This document shows, piece after piece, positions 1-12,829 of a stretch of 64,000 nt of DNA (positions are counted from its first letter, which is position 1; every line of letters begins with the position of its first letter). Where the stretch lies: the NCBI GenBank assembly GCA_035079385.1, contig JAVHKY010000026.1, forward strand, positions 4,614,501-4,678,500, given 5' to 3'. A program made the translations under genes and the position numbers. The notes beneath the pieces are model-generated. The model saw only the letters and a program-made list of their open reading frames with translations. It had not been told where the DNA came from and searched no databases. This stretch comes from Aspidiotus rigidus. Taxonomy: Eukaryota; Arthropoda; Insecta; Hemiptera; Diaspididae.

Positions 1-840
1 CCGATTCAAACTTGCCCATAATAACGTTGGCGACGAGCGAAGAAGGAGGCGCGCCCATTTGAAAGCCATTGGAAAATTTGTAAAAAACATCCCAGTAAAG
101 ACACATTTTCTTGTTCAGATATGAAGAGGTAGGGCGCGGAACTCGGAGATCATGATAAGATTGGAGGTGAGGAGATCCAGTATGCAGCCAATTTTCTGAG
201 CGACCAGGTTATCATTGTGCTTGAAAGAAATGAGTGACGAGTCTTGATGAAAGGAAGTGTCTTCTACTTGAGAAGTGATTTAATGATACACTGAAAAAAT
301 CAAATTTGGGGTGTGGTAACTGTTTCCTCATACACTGTACTGGTTTCTATATTTTAGTGAAGGTTACCATCCACAAGGACTGTAGTCAATTTATTGTATA
401 CATTGAGTACATGAAGTACAGGCACTGAGACTGCAAGACATTTTTTTTTTTTTTTTTTTTTTTAGTACATATTGTTTGCGTTTATTACCTACTAAATGTG
501 AATGGAACAAATTGCAAAATTTTTAGAAACCCAACCTAAGTAAGGACGGGTACCATATGAGAGAAATTTTAGTTCATGGTACCTAATACTTAGTAGCTGA
601 AACAAAATGAAGAGTTTTGTCCTGATTACAATATAGTAGTTAATGTAAATAGGAAACCAGACGATACATCCAGGAATCAAACATAAACCTGAAACTATTC
701 ACACAAATAGTAAAACTTCTGGATGAACAAATCTTTCTACACTGTACAATCATGGTTTGGCTGAAAATGATTCTCTTGCTTTATTCTGGTCAATTTCTAG
801 AAGCTATGTCATGACTTGGCGAAATTGAAGCTACTTGTAA
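1..840. other. No gene recognised; unique-looking AT-rich sequence
   Basis: I see no convincing exon here. A 23-base T run lies near 441-463. The open frame on the minus strand at 492-680 has no recognisable motif. The satellite array begins near 840. Confidence 0.5.
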
Positions 841-3800
841 AACCAAGATGAATTTCTCCAATAAATTATGGTTTAACTCTATATGTTCACCCATAATCTG
901 CCTACTCTACTGTTACAGTTCAGCTGGGAATAATTCTGTCTCTTAATTCTGGTCAAGTACTAGCCCCTATGTCATTGCTTAGCAAAAATGAAGCCTCTAG
1001 TGAGACCAAGATGAATTTTTCCAATAAATTATGGGTTAATACTCTATGTTCAGCCATAATCCTACTATACTGTAATGTTGAAGTTTCGCTGGCAATAATA
1101 ATGTTTCCCAATTCTCGCCAAATACTACTCCATATGTCACAGCTTGGTAAAAATGGAGCCTCTTGTAAAAGCCAGATGAATTTTTCCAATTAATTATGGC
1201 TTAACAATCTATGTTCACCCATAATCTTCCTACTCTACTGTTGAAGTTTAGCTGAAAATAATACTGTTTCCAAATTCTAGTCAAGTACCAGTCCACATGT
1301 CATAGCTTGGCAAAAATAAAGCCTCTTGAAAAGTTAGATGAATTTTTCCCATAAATTATGGGTTAACACTCTATGTTCAGCCATAATCTTACTATACTGT
1401 AATGTTGAAGTTTAGCTGGAAATAATACTGTGTCCCAATTCTGGTCAAATACTAGTCCATATCTCACGGCTTAACAAAAATGAAGCCTCTAGTGAGACCA
1501 AGATGAATTTTTCCAATAAATTATGGGTCAACACTCTATGTTCACCCATAATCCTTGTACTGTATTGTTGCAGGTCCGCTGGAAATAAGTCTATTTCTCA
1601 ATTCTGGGCAAGTACTAGTCCCTATGTCAGAGCTTAGCAAAAATGAAGCCTTTTTGTAAAAGCCGGATGAAGTTTTCCGAAAAATTATTGGTTAACACTC
1701 TATGTTCACCAATAATCTTCCTACTGTACGGTTAGAGTTCAGCTGGGAATCATTCTGTTTCCTAATTCTCGTCAAGTACTAGTCCCTATGTCATAGCTTA
1801 GCAAAAATGAAGTCTCTTGCAAGACCGAAATGAATTTTTCCAATAAATTATGGGTTAACATTCCATGTTCACCCATAATCCTTGTACTGTATTGTCGCAG
1901 GTCCGCTGGAAATAAGTCTATTTCTCAATTCTGGGCAAGTACTAGTCCCTATGTCAGAGCTTAGCAAAAATGAAGCCTTTTTGTAAAAGCCGGATGAAGT
2001 TTTCCGAAAAATTATTGGTTAACACTCTATGTTCACCAATAATCTTCCTACTGTACGGTTAGAGTTCAGCTGGGAATCATTCTGTTTCCTAATTCTCGTC
2101 AAGTACTAGTCCCTATGTCATAGCTTAGCAAAAATGAAGTCTCTTGCAAGACCGAAATGAATTTTTCCAATAAATTATGGGTTAACATTCCATGTTCACC
2201 CATAATCTTTGTACTGTACTGTTCCAGTTCAGCTGGAAATAAGTCTATTTCTCAATTCTGGTCAAGTATCGGTCCACATGTTGTAGCTTGGCAAAAATAA
2301 AGCCTCTTGAAAAGTTAGATTAATTTTTCCCATAAATTATGGGTTAACACTCTCTGTTCACCCATAATCTTCCTGCTCTACTGTTACAGTTCAGCTGGGA
2401 ATAATTCTATATCCCAATTCGTGTCAAGCACTAGTGCCTATGTCACAGCTTGGTAAAAATGAAGCCTCTTGTAAAAGCCAGATGAATTTTTCCAATTAAT
2501 TATGGCTTAACAATCTATTTTCACCCATAATCTTCCAACTCTACTGTTGAAGTTTAGCTGAAAATTATACTGTTTCCAAATTCTAGTCAAGTACCAAACC
2601 ACATGTCATAGCTTGGCAAATATAAAGCCTCTTGAAAAGTTGGATGAATTTTTCCCATAAGTTATGGGTTAACACTCTCTGTTCACCCATAATCATCCTA
2701 CTCTACTGTTACAGTTCAGCTGGGAATAATTCTATATCCCAATTCGTGTCAAGCACTAGTGCCTATGTCAGAGCTTAGGAAAAATGAAGCCTCTTGTAAA
2801 ACCCAGATGAATTTTTCTAATAAATTATGGGTTTATACTCTATGTTCAGCCATAATCTTACTATACTGTAATGTTGAAGTTTAGCTGGAAATAATACTGT
2901 GTCCCAATTTTGGTCAAATACTAGTCCATATCTCACGGCTTAACAAAAATTAAGCCTCTAGTGAGACCAAGATGAATTTTTCCAATAAATTATGGGTTAA
3001 CACTCTATGTTCACCCATAATCTTTGTACTGTATTGTTGCAGTTCAGCTGGAAATAAGTCTATTTCTCAATTCTGGGCAAGTACTAGTCCCTATGTCAGA
3101 GCTTAGCAAAAATGAAGCCTTTTCGTAAAAGCCAGATGAAGTTTTCCGAAAAATTATTGGTTAACACTCTATGTTCACCAATAATCTTCCTACTGTACAG
3201 TTAGAGTTCAGCTGGGAATCATTCTGTTTCCTAATTCTCGTCAAGTACTAGTCCCTATGTCATAGCTTAGCAAAAATGAAGTCTCTTGCAAGACCGAAAT
3301 GAATTTTTCCAATAAATTATGGGTTAACATTCCATGTTCATCCATAATCTTTGTACTGTACTGTTGCAGTTCAGCTGGAAATAAGTCTATTTCTCAATTC
3401 TGGTCAAGTACCGGGCCACATGTTGTAGCTTGGCAAAAAAAAAGCCTCTTGAAAAGTTGGATTAATTTTTCCCATAAATTATGGGTTAACACTCTCTGTT
3501 CACCCATAATCATCCTACTCTACTGTTACAGTTCAGCTGGGAATAATTCTATATCCCAATTCGTGTCAAGCACTAGTGCCTATGTCAGAGCTTAGGAAAA
3601 ATGAAGCCTCTTGTAAAACCCAGATGAATTTTTCTAATAAATTATGGGTTAATACTCTATAATCAGCCATAATCTTACTATACTGTAATGTTGAAGTTTA
3701 GCTGGAAATAATACTGTGTCCTAATTCTGGTCAAGTACAAGTCCCTATTTCAAATCTTAGCAAAAATGAAGCCTCTAGTAAGACCAAGATGAATTTTTCC

Positions 3801-6800
3801 AATAAACTATGGGTTAATACTCTATGTTCACCCATAATCTTTGTACTGTATTGTTGCAGTTCAGCTGGAAATAGGTCTATTTCTCAATTCTGGGCAAGTA
3901 CTAGTCCCTATGTCAGAGCTTAGCAAAAATGAAGCCTTTTGTAAAAGCCAGATGAAGTTTTCCAATTAATTATGGCTTAACAATCTATGTTCACCCATAA
4001 TCTTCCTACTCTACTGTTGAAGTTTAGCTGAAAATAATACTGTTTCCAAATTCTAGTCAAGTACCAGTCCACATGTCATAGCTTGGCAAAAATAAAGCCT
4101 CTTGAAAAGTTGGATGAATTTTTCCCATAAATTATGGGTTAACACTCTATGTTCAGCCATAATCTTACTATACTGTAATGTTGAAGTTTAGCTGGAAATA
4201 ATACTGTGTCCCAATTCTGGTCAAATACTAGTCCATATCTCACGGCTTAACAAAAATGAAGCCTCTAGTGAGACCAAGATGAATTTTTCCAATAAATTAT
4301 GGGTCAACACTCTATGTTCACCCATAATCCTTGTACTGTATTGTTGCAGGTCCGCTGGAAATAAGTCTATTTCTCAATTCTGGGCAAGTACTAGTCCCTA
4401 TGTCAGAGCTTAGCAAAAATGAAGCCTTTTTGTAAAAGCCAGATGAAGTTTTCCGAAAAATTATTGGTTAACACTCTATGTTCACCAATAATCTTCCTAC
4501 TGTACAGTTAGAGTTCAGCTGGGAATCATTCTGTTTCCTAATTCTCGTCAAGTACTAGTCCCTATGTCATAGCTTAGCAAAAATGAAGTCTCTTGCAAGA
4601 CCGAAATGAATTTTTCCAATAAATTATGGGTTAACATTCCATGTTCATCCATAATCTTTGTACTGTACTGTTCCAGTTCAGCTGGAAATAAGTCTATTTC
4701 TCAATTCTGGTCAAGTATCGGTCCACATGTTGTAGCTTGGCAAAAATAAAGCCTCTTGAAAAGTTAGATTAATTTTTCCCATAAATTATGGGTTAACACT
4801 CTCTGTTCACCCATAATCTTCCTGCTCTACTGTTACAGTTCAGCTGGGAATAATTCCATATCCCAATTCGTGTCAAGCACTAGTGCCTATGTCACAACTT
4901 GGTAAAAATGAAGCCTCTTGTAAAAGCCAGATGAATTTTTCTAATAAATTATGGGTTAATACTCTATGTTCAGCCATAATCTTACTATACTGTAATGTTG
5001 AAGTTTAGCTGGAAATAATACTGTGTCCCAATTCTGGTCAAATACTAGTCCATATGTCACAGCTTGGCAATAATAAAGCCTACTTTAAAAGCCTGAAGAA
5101 TTTTTCCAATTAATTATGGGTCAACACTCTATGTTCACCAATAATCTTCCTACTGTACGGTTAGAGTTCAGCTGGGAATCATTCTGTTTCCTAATTCTCG
5201 TCAAGTACTAGTCCCTATGTCATAGCTTAGCAAAAATGAAGTCTCTTGCAAGACCGAAATGAATTTTTCCAATAAATTATGGGTTAACATTCCATGTTCA
5301 CCCATAATCTTTGTACTGTACTCTTGCAGTTCAGCTGGAAATAAGTCTATTTCTCAATTCTGGTCAAGTACCGGGCCACATGTTTTAGCTTGGCAAAAAA
5401 AAAGCCTCTTGAAAAGTTAGATTAATTTTTCCCATAAATTATGGGTTAATACTCTCTGTTCACCCATAATCTTCCTGCTCTACTGTTACAGTTCAGCTGG
5501 CAATAATTCTATATCCCAATTCGTGTCAAGCACTAGTGCCTATGTCAGAGCTTAGGAAAAATGAAGCCTATTTTAAAAGCCTGATGAATTTTTCCAATTA
5601 ATTATGGGTTAATACTCTATGTTCACCCATAATCTTCCTACTCTAATGTTACAGTTCCGCTGGGAATAATTCTGCCTCTTAATTCTGGTCAAGTACAAGT
5701 CCCTGTGTCAAATCTTAGCAATAATGAAGACTCTTGTAAGACCAACAATAATGAAGACTCTTGTAAGACCAAGATGAATTTTTCCAATAAATTATGGTTT
5801 AAAACCTTCATGTTCACCCATAATCTTCCTACTTTCCTGTTACAGTTCAGCTGGGAATAATTCTGTCTCTTAATTCTGGTCAAGTAAAAGTCCCTATGTC
5901 CATACTTAGCAAAAATGAAGGCTCTTGTGAGACAAGATGTATTTTTCCAATAAATTATGGTTAAACACCTTCATATTCACATATCAGGGCCTGTCACCCA
6001 TAATCTTTTCACTGTAATATTGAAGTTTAGCTGAAAATAATACTATTCCCCAATTCTGGTCAAGTACTAGGCCCTATATCATTGCTTAGAAAAAATGGAG
6101 CCTCTAGTGAGACCAAGATAAATTTTTCTAATAAATTATGGGTTAAAACTCTATGTTCAGCCATAATATTACTATACTGTAATATTGAAGTTCAGCTGGA
6201 AATAATACTGTTTCCCAATTCTGTCCAAATACTAGTCCATATGTCACAGCTTGGTAAAAATGGAACCTCTTGTAAAAGCCAGATAAATTTTTCCAATAAA
6301 TTATGAGTTAACAATCTATGTTCACCCATAATCTTCCTACTGTACTGTTACAGTTCAGCCGGGAATAATTCTGTTTCCTAATTCTGGTCTAGTACTAGTT
6401 CCTATGTCATAGCTTAGCAAAAATGAAGTCTCTTGTAAGACCGAGATGAATTTTTCCAATAAATTATGACGTAGGGTCTCGTACTAGACCAGAATTGGTA
6501 AACAGTATTATTTTCAGCTAAAGTTCAACATTACAGTAGAATGATTAGGGGTGAACATGGATTGTTGACCCATAATTTATTGGAAAAACTCATCTTAGTC
6601 TTACAAGAGACCTCATTTTTGCCAAGCTATGACATAGGAACTAATACTAGACCAGAATTAGGAGATAGAATTATTCCCGGCTGAACTGTAACAGTACAGT
6701 AGGAAGATTATGGGTGAACATAGATTGTTAACCCATAATTTATTGGAAAAATTCATCTGGTTTTTACAAGAGGCTGCATTTTTACCAAGCTGTGACATAT

Positions 6801-8300
6801 GGACTAGTATTTGACCAGAATTGGGAAACAGTATTATTTCCAGCTGAACTTCAACATTACAGTATAGTAAGATTATGGGTGAACATAGAATGTTCACCTA
6901 TAATTTATTGGAAAAATTTATCTTGGTCTCACTAGAGGCTCCATTTTGATAAGCAATGAAACGGGGGCTCGTACTTGACCAGAATTGAGAAACAGTATTA
7001 TTTCCAGCTAAACTTCAATATTACAGTAGAAAGACTATGGGTGACAGGCCCTGATAGGTGAACATGAAGGTATTAAACCATAATTTATTGGAAAAATTCA
7101 TCTTGGTCTTACAAGGGACTTCATTTTCGCTGAGATTTGACATAGGGACTTGTACTTGACCAGAATTAGGAGACAGAATTATTCCCAGCTGAACTATAAC
7201 AGTACAGTAGGAAGATTATGGGTGAACATAGAGTGTTAACCAATAATTTTTTGGATAACTTCATCTGGCTTTTACAAAAGGCTTCATTTTTGCTAAGCTC
7301 TGACATAGGGACTAGTACTTGCCCAGAATTGAGAAATAGACTTATTTCCAGCTGAACTGCAACAGTACAGTACAAAGATTATGGGTGAACATAGAGTGTT
7401 AACCTATAATTGATTGGAAAAATTCATCTTGGTCTCACTAGAGGCTTCATTTTTGTTAAGCCATGACGAAGGGACTTGTACTTGACCAGAATTGGTAAAC
7501 AGTATTATTTTCAGCCAAACTTCAACATTACAGTAGAAAGATTATGGGTGAACATGCTTATCAAAGTGAAGCCTCTAGTGAGACCAAGATGAATTTTTCC
7601 AATAAATTATGGGTTAACACTCTATGTTCACCCATAGTCTTTGTACTGTACTGTTGCAGTTCAGCTGGAAATAATTATATTTCTCAATTCTGGGCAAGTA
7701 CTAGTCCCTATGTCAGAGCTTAGCAAAAATGAAGCCTTTTGTAAAAGCCAGATGAAGTTTTCCAAAAAATTATTGGTCAACACTCCATGTTCATCCATAA
7801 TCTTCCTACTGTACAGTTACAGTTCAGCTGGGAATAATTCTGTTTCCTAATTCTTGTTAAGTACTAGTCCCTATGTCATAGCTTAGCAAAAATGAAGTCT
7901 CTTGTAAGACCGAGATGAATTTTTCCAATAAATTATGGTTTAACACTCCACGTTCACCCATCAGGGCCTGTCACCCATAATCTTTCCACTGTAATGTTGA
8001 AGTTTAGCTGAAAATGATACTGTTTCTCAATTCTGGTCATGTACGAGTCCCTATGTCAAGGCTTAACAAAAATGAAGTCTCTAGTGAGACCAAGATGAAT
8101 TTTCCCAATAAATTATGGTTTAACACTCTACGTTCACCCATCAGTGCCTGTCACCCATAATCATTCTACTGTAATGTTGAAGTTTAGCTGAAAATAATAC
8201 TGTTTCCCAATTCTGGTCATGTACAAGTCCCTATGTCATAGCTTAGCAAAAATGAAGTCCCTTGTAAGACCAAGATGAAATTTTCCAATAAATTATGGGT
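840..8300. repeat. ~165-bp satellite array with higher-order repeats and an inverted block
   Basis: About 45 diverged monomers of roughly 165 bp lie head to tail. Landmarks recurring in each monomer are CCAATAAATTATGGGTTAA, TTCACCCATAATCTT, CAGTTCAGCTGG and AAGTACTAGTCCCTATGTCA. The spacing is visible at the CATAATC landmarks near 1,382, 1,546 and 1,711. Some subfamilies recur in order: the 1,550-1,875 dimer is repeated almost exactly at 1,877-2,200, and the 1,380-2,340 succession reappears from about 4,150. From about 6,470 to 7,550 the monomers are on the opposite strand. Short open frames inside, with peptides such as NFSNKLWVN on both strands, are by-products of the repeat and not genes. 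Confidence 0.95.
6470..7553 (-). repeat. Inverted segment of the satellite array
   Basis: Here the monomer landmarks read as reverse complements (TTATTGGAAAAATTCATCTTGG, GAACATAGA, AGGAAGATTATGGGTGAAC fragments). Forward monomers resume near 7,555. A variant with an extra insert around GGGCCTGTCACCC occurs near 5,988, 7,040 (inverted), 7,964 and 8,144 (there TGCCTGTCACCC), so the variant subfamily is found on both sides of the inversion. Confidence 0.85.
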
Positions 8301-9100
8301 AAAACACCAGGCCAGAGTGAAGGGGGTCAGTGTCGATGTTGATGTGATGGTTTTGGAGGAAACTCACAAGGAGCATTCTGGATTCCATCACTTTTTCCCC
8401 CCACAGATGTGATCCGTGATGTTTGTATGTGTTGGATCTGTCCCCCATTTCCTGGGGAAGTCCTCCCCCCAATTTGCTCAGACCTTCCGCCCATAGGGCT
8501 TCAGTCCATTGTTTTACAACCCTACCTCATGTTAAGGGTTGCTTGTGAGGCTGATTAACCCCATTCTCGTTGATGAGGGCGTGGTCTTTACAAGGTGGAA
8601 TGTAGTGATGGTAGGGGCTTTTATATTGGTGAGACCAGCCGCCAAATGAAGGTGGGAGGAGCTGAGCACCTGAAGTCTTGAAATAAGGGAGACCTAGGGG
8701 AGTTAGCTTTTGCTGATAATTTAATATAGCGGCCACAGTTTCCGTGAGGGATCGGAAAGGCTCCTCCATTAGGAGAACTCCTACCGTAAGTGCTTGAGCA
8801 TAATTATAAAGATAATGCGTGATCTCAATACCAATGACATTACTGTAATTGAATCGTAGATCCCGGAAGATGGCCTGATTGAACTGGTTTATAATTCATA
8901 GCGGGATTTCTCGTTTGGTCAATCCTAATACCTTCTTTCTCTCCTCCGTTTGTCAGTTGCTTTCATTTTAGTCCGGAAGATAGTTTATTAACTGAAAGCG
9001 CGCGTTGTTTTAATTTTTTCGACGGTTTGCATTGTTTAGTCTCCCTTTGGAGTATTATTATTTTCGCTATTATTATGGATAACTGTAACGTAGAAGAACG
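8301..9100. other. Non-coding stretch after the satellite
   Basis: The satellite ends near 8,300 and a GC-richer stretch follows. A minus-strand open frame of 80 codons (8,527-8,769) has no motif I recognise and no matching splice sites, so I do not call it a gene. Confidence 0.4.
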
Positions 9101-9104
9101 TATT

Positions 9105-9480
9105 CGTTTAATTTTCCCCCTTCCTATCATATATAGCTCGAGAGTAGAAATTTTTCCAAATTTTTAGCCGGACAGCGCAAGGCAAATTTCTAAAAAACCT
9201 CCCATGGAACAAGTTCTCTGTTAAATATTTTGACTCTCGAACTATATTGTACTAGGCTCATAGTTGGTCTAGGCCTCCTTGAATTCTCGATACCAAATCC
9301 AATTTGACTCATAAAATAGGTTCCCAGCGTTCCTCGTTCAACTTCGTTAAGGAGCCGTCGTTTTTTTTTTCAGTTTCTTTCTTTATGTGATAGGAAGTAA
9401 TTTTTTTCCAATTTCCAAGTCCCCCTTGTATCATATATAGCAGGGTGCTTGGGTGTATCCAGTATAACCGAAAAGACAGC
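9105..9480 (-). repeat. Dispersed repeat, copy A (inverted relative to 54,715-55,235)
   Basis: This segment contains CTATCATATATAGCTCGAGA, the GGACAGCGCAAGGC block, AATTTGACTCATAAAATAGG and CGTTCAACTTCGTTAAGGAG. The reverse complements of the last two, and the first in the same sense, recur at 54,715-55,235. Each copy is bounded by a homopolymer tract next to a CCGTCG / CGACGG block. No coding capacity is seen. I infer a non-autonomous mobile element. Confidence 0.65.
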
Positions 9481-9699
9481 CCTTTGAGTAACTAGATATA
9501 CAATGCTTCATATACTAATTGGCTTATCCTCTTCGATGAGCCAGATTATGCAAGATGTCAAATACTACAAAGGATTCATTGTACGTGTTCCAGTACTTTT
9601 TAATAATTTCACCTCCTCGATGGCAAAATACAAGTCAGTAAGCTACCTCTTGTTTTATCATAAAATCCTGTCACTACTGGTACTAAGGAAAGATGAGTG

Positions 9700-10660
9700 A
9701 ACCTCACTCAACCTGTATCTTCATTCAATAATCATTCATTAAAACATTTTTTTTCCTTATATTTTTTTTTGTGATAGAAAAAATGTTTGAAACTTGTAGG
9801 TACATGAACCTATTTAAAATAAACGGATGCGTCTTTACTGTATTTCTTTTAGAAATTTTTCGGTTGTTTTTCAATACCTAGCTAATTTATAAACTCTCTA
9901 GGCGCGTTGTACACGGTCTAGGAAGTTTGTAAAATAGAAGAGTTGGATTTACAAACTGCCGGTCGACATATTATACAATATTCTTACGGGCAACAATTAT
10001 CAACTTGAATAGGTACTGAAGAAAATTTTCTGTAATGTGAAAAAGTATGTGGTGGGTGCGCTATGAATATATTGCTATCTGTCTATCCCTCAAAATCATA
10101 CAAAGTGCTTATTGTACTTGAGAAGTTCTTGATAAAATTAGAAAGCGTTTGATACTAGGTAATGACTCATTTTTCAACTGCTCATTTAGCACAGTCACAT
10201 AATTGTCTTTTTTAAAAATAGGTGTGAACTACGTTTATATCAATCAACTTTCTATCAACATAGGAAATCTCATTTACCTACTTACTGAGTAAATAAACTT
10301 TTGAAAGAGAAAAAAATGATAATGCAAATGAAGAATACTACTTAATTATAGGTTCATTTGATTTTATATTTGAAATTCTGTGAACTACAAGAGAAGTACA
10401 CGCAAAATAAGTTTATACTATTATGTGAAATTGTGGTATGACAATCTATCAAAATGATAACGTTCTCTTCCATCGGACTACTCGCGTTGCAGCCAATGTT
10501 CTTGTGGTACACATTGCTGACTGCATGGTCATCATTAAGTCGGTTGTCATAGGTCAAGGAAATCCTGAAAAGGTTGATTTCATGATTAAAAAATAAAGAT
10601 AGTGACAATACGAGTAATAAACAATTTAAATAAAATACAAGAAATTTTTCACTTGTTGGG
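9700..10660. other. No gene recognised
   Basis: AT-rich sequence with short, motif-free open frames on both strands. Nothing here is supported as an exon. Confidence 0.4.
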
Positions 10661-10664
10661 AGAT

Positions 10665-11185
10665 ATTACAATTACAAAGAAATTGTCTGAAGAACAACAC
10701 ATAAAGACAACTGGGTGTAAATCCGAGGCCGACGGTATAATTGAAATAAGCAGTCTGAAATAGGGAATTATTGAGACTTCGCGCCGCCCCTAAAGACAAT
10801 TCACGGACATCTTGTGCGGAGTTTGCTTCGGAAATCACCCTAAGGCTACCTGGGGATTTCATAAAAAATACGGAGGAGGGCAAGATAGTTGACTTTCATG
10901 AGTATGTCTAAAAATTTTGCCACGCCTTCCAAAATTTACACCCAGTTTTCCTCAACATCTGCAAAGGGAAGAAAAATATTTGTCCATTCAGATCTTAAGG
11001 ATGTAACACATGTTTACGTAAGAGTAGGAAGAGTCCAACGCCCGCTTGAAACACCATACAAAGGACCATTTTGAGTACTTAAACAATTTAGAAAAAAAAA
11101 ATGGTTGGGAATAAAAATTGGAGATGAGGAAGAAGACATTTCAATAAAGAAAACGCATCTTCGTCACCATGTGTATACCATAATC
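10665..11185 (+). pseudogene. Ty3/Gypsy pol remnant (integrase C-terminal end)
   Basis: On the plus strand the pieces LLRLRAAPKDNSRTS, LRLPGDF, KIFVHSDLKDVTHVYVR and LETPYKGPF follow one another. Their order and spacing match the C-terminal end of Ty3/Gypsy integrases, where LRLPGEF, a FVH-DLK-THVF block and a PY-GPF motif close the protein. Stop codons and a frame change interrupt the copy, for example a stop directly after KGPF at about 11,072. I see no LTR beside it. A ~27-base A run follows at about 11,408-11,431. I read it as a decayed 3' pol fragment. Confidence 0.7.
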
Positions 11186-11189
11186 TCAG

Positions 11190-12440
11190 TTCTCCTGTAA
11201 CAGCCACCCACATTTTGCAAGCCTATCTTCAGGTCCTCTCTGCCGGACCCATCAGATTTTACCATCAATTTAAACAACTCTCGCCGATGACCTCAATCCA
11301 TTCAAAACAACATCTCTCATCTAAACACAGGAAATTAGATCCAACGCATCTATATTTGATTCACCATCAAGCTTAAAACCCAAATACAGGCGAGAACTTG
11401 TAAAATTGAAAAAAAAAAAAAAAAAAAAAAAATGAAAAAGGCTTCGCTCGGACAGAAGTTACTGAAGAGAGTACATTTTACTTTTTGAGTACACTGTATT
11501 CTTGAGTTTCATCATACTTTTACGAATAAAATAATTAACTGCTGCCAGTACAATGATAAACAATCTGGAACAATTTAATATTGAAACAACGCAAGATCTA
11601 GTGTTTTTACCTATATTTAATTGAAATTTCAGGTATGGAAGGTGGAACTCCAATTAGAACTGCAGACCAGATAAAATTATTTTCAATTTTGATGGAGAGG
11701 AAGCAGAATTTCCATACGGGGGAAAACAAAGTAAAGATGCACAATTGAGATACAGACAACATTAATGCAAATAATGAAAAAATGAAAACAGTAATTGAAT
11801 ACACATAACTAGGGCAAATTTTTTCTTCTGAAAACTGAACGTAAAAAACCAGTTCACGTATATGGGAAAGAGTTAGATATTAACGTGATGAAACAATCAA
11901 ATTACCATAAAACTTTCAAGATTGGTTGACTCCAAACTGAAAAAAATTCAATAACAAATTAATATTTAGCCTTCGAATGGCATTGCAAACAGCACAGCAG
12001 AAACGAAAAACCAATTCGAATTTTTTATCAAAATTTTATAAACTTTGTAGGTGCATCGATCTACAAATAAACACCATCAAACAGACGAAATAAGACACAA
12101 AAAATCAATCCTTGAAAACTGGCAAGTGTGAGGAGTAAAATCGACCCGCAAGGTAGGGTATGAATTGAAAACCGATCCTCGTTATTATCCATTACTAAAA
12201 ATTCTTCAAGGTAAGGGTTTCAAGAAAGTGACCTGTAAATGATGAGTGAACGCGATCAAGAGAAACCGACTCCCCTTGGATGTTACTAAAAATATTCTCT
12301 TTGAACGAGATTTTAAGAGGAAGCCTAAATTCTTTTTTCTAGCAAAAATTCGTGAATAGTATAGAATGACGCCCAAGTTTTGTAGATTAGGCTTGGGATC
12401 CAATAAAATTACCAAATACGTCACCCAATCACAGACTCAA
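11190..12440. other. Decayed AT-rich sequence, no gene recognised
   Basis: It holds the long A run near 11,408 and only short, motif-free open frames. It may be downstream debris of the Gypsy remnant. Confidence 0.35.
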
Positions 12441-12800
12441 CTTTTCCATGAGAACGCCGATAAGTGGGAAAAAGAGAAATAATAATAAGTCAACAGTATC
12501 AGTAATAATATTTTGGAATTTCTCACTTTTCTCACTCGGACTTGTGATGGATTGTCTCTCATCCTCACATTGATACCACAAACATGGGTCAATATATCGC
12601 CTTCTTCATTATCATGAAATTCGACCTGAAAGCTAGTGTCCGCTCTCGAACTCTTGGGTTTTTAGATATTTTCTGTTTCGTAAGTTCTTTTTGTTTTTCA
12701 CAGTTGCTCCAATTCTCCATATCGAGCAGATCGTTTGGCATATCTTCGTTCGATTTCTCAGGTGTACAATCTTCCCTGATGAGTTTAAAATCCTATCAAA
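12440..12800 (-). pseudogene. Coding-like block with a frameshift, family unknown
   Basis: On the minus strand two hydrophilic open stretches lie end to end in different frames. The first (about 12,800 to 12,620) includes NEDMPNDLLDMENWSN and KNPRVRERTLAF. The second (about 12,620 to 12,440) includes EFHDNEEGDILTHV and NVRMRDNPSQVRVRKVRNSK. Their composition is unlike random AT-rich translation. The junction could be a frameshift in a dead gene or an intron edge. I do not recognise the family. Confidence 0.3.
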
Positions 12801-12829
12801 TCGCAAACTGAATAGTGAAATAATCATAT

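Noticed and set aside
953..8000. Short open frames with NFSNKLWVN-type peptides on both strands
   Set aside because: They are produced by the satellite monomer and recur with it in either orientation; no start, splice or domain evidence.
8527..8769. 80-codon minus-strand frame
   Set aside because: No motif, no splice context and no neighbour to support it.
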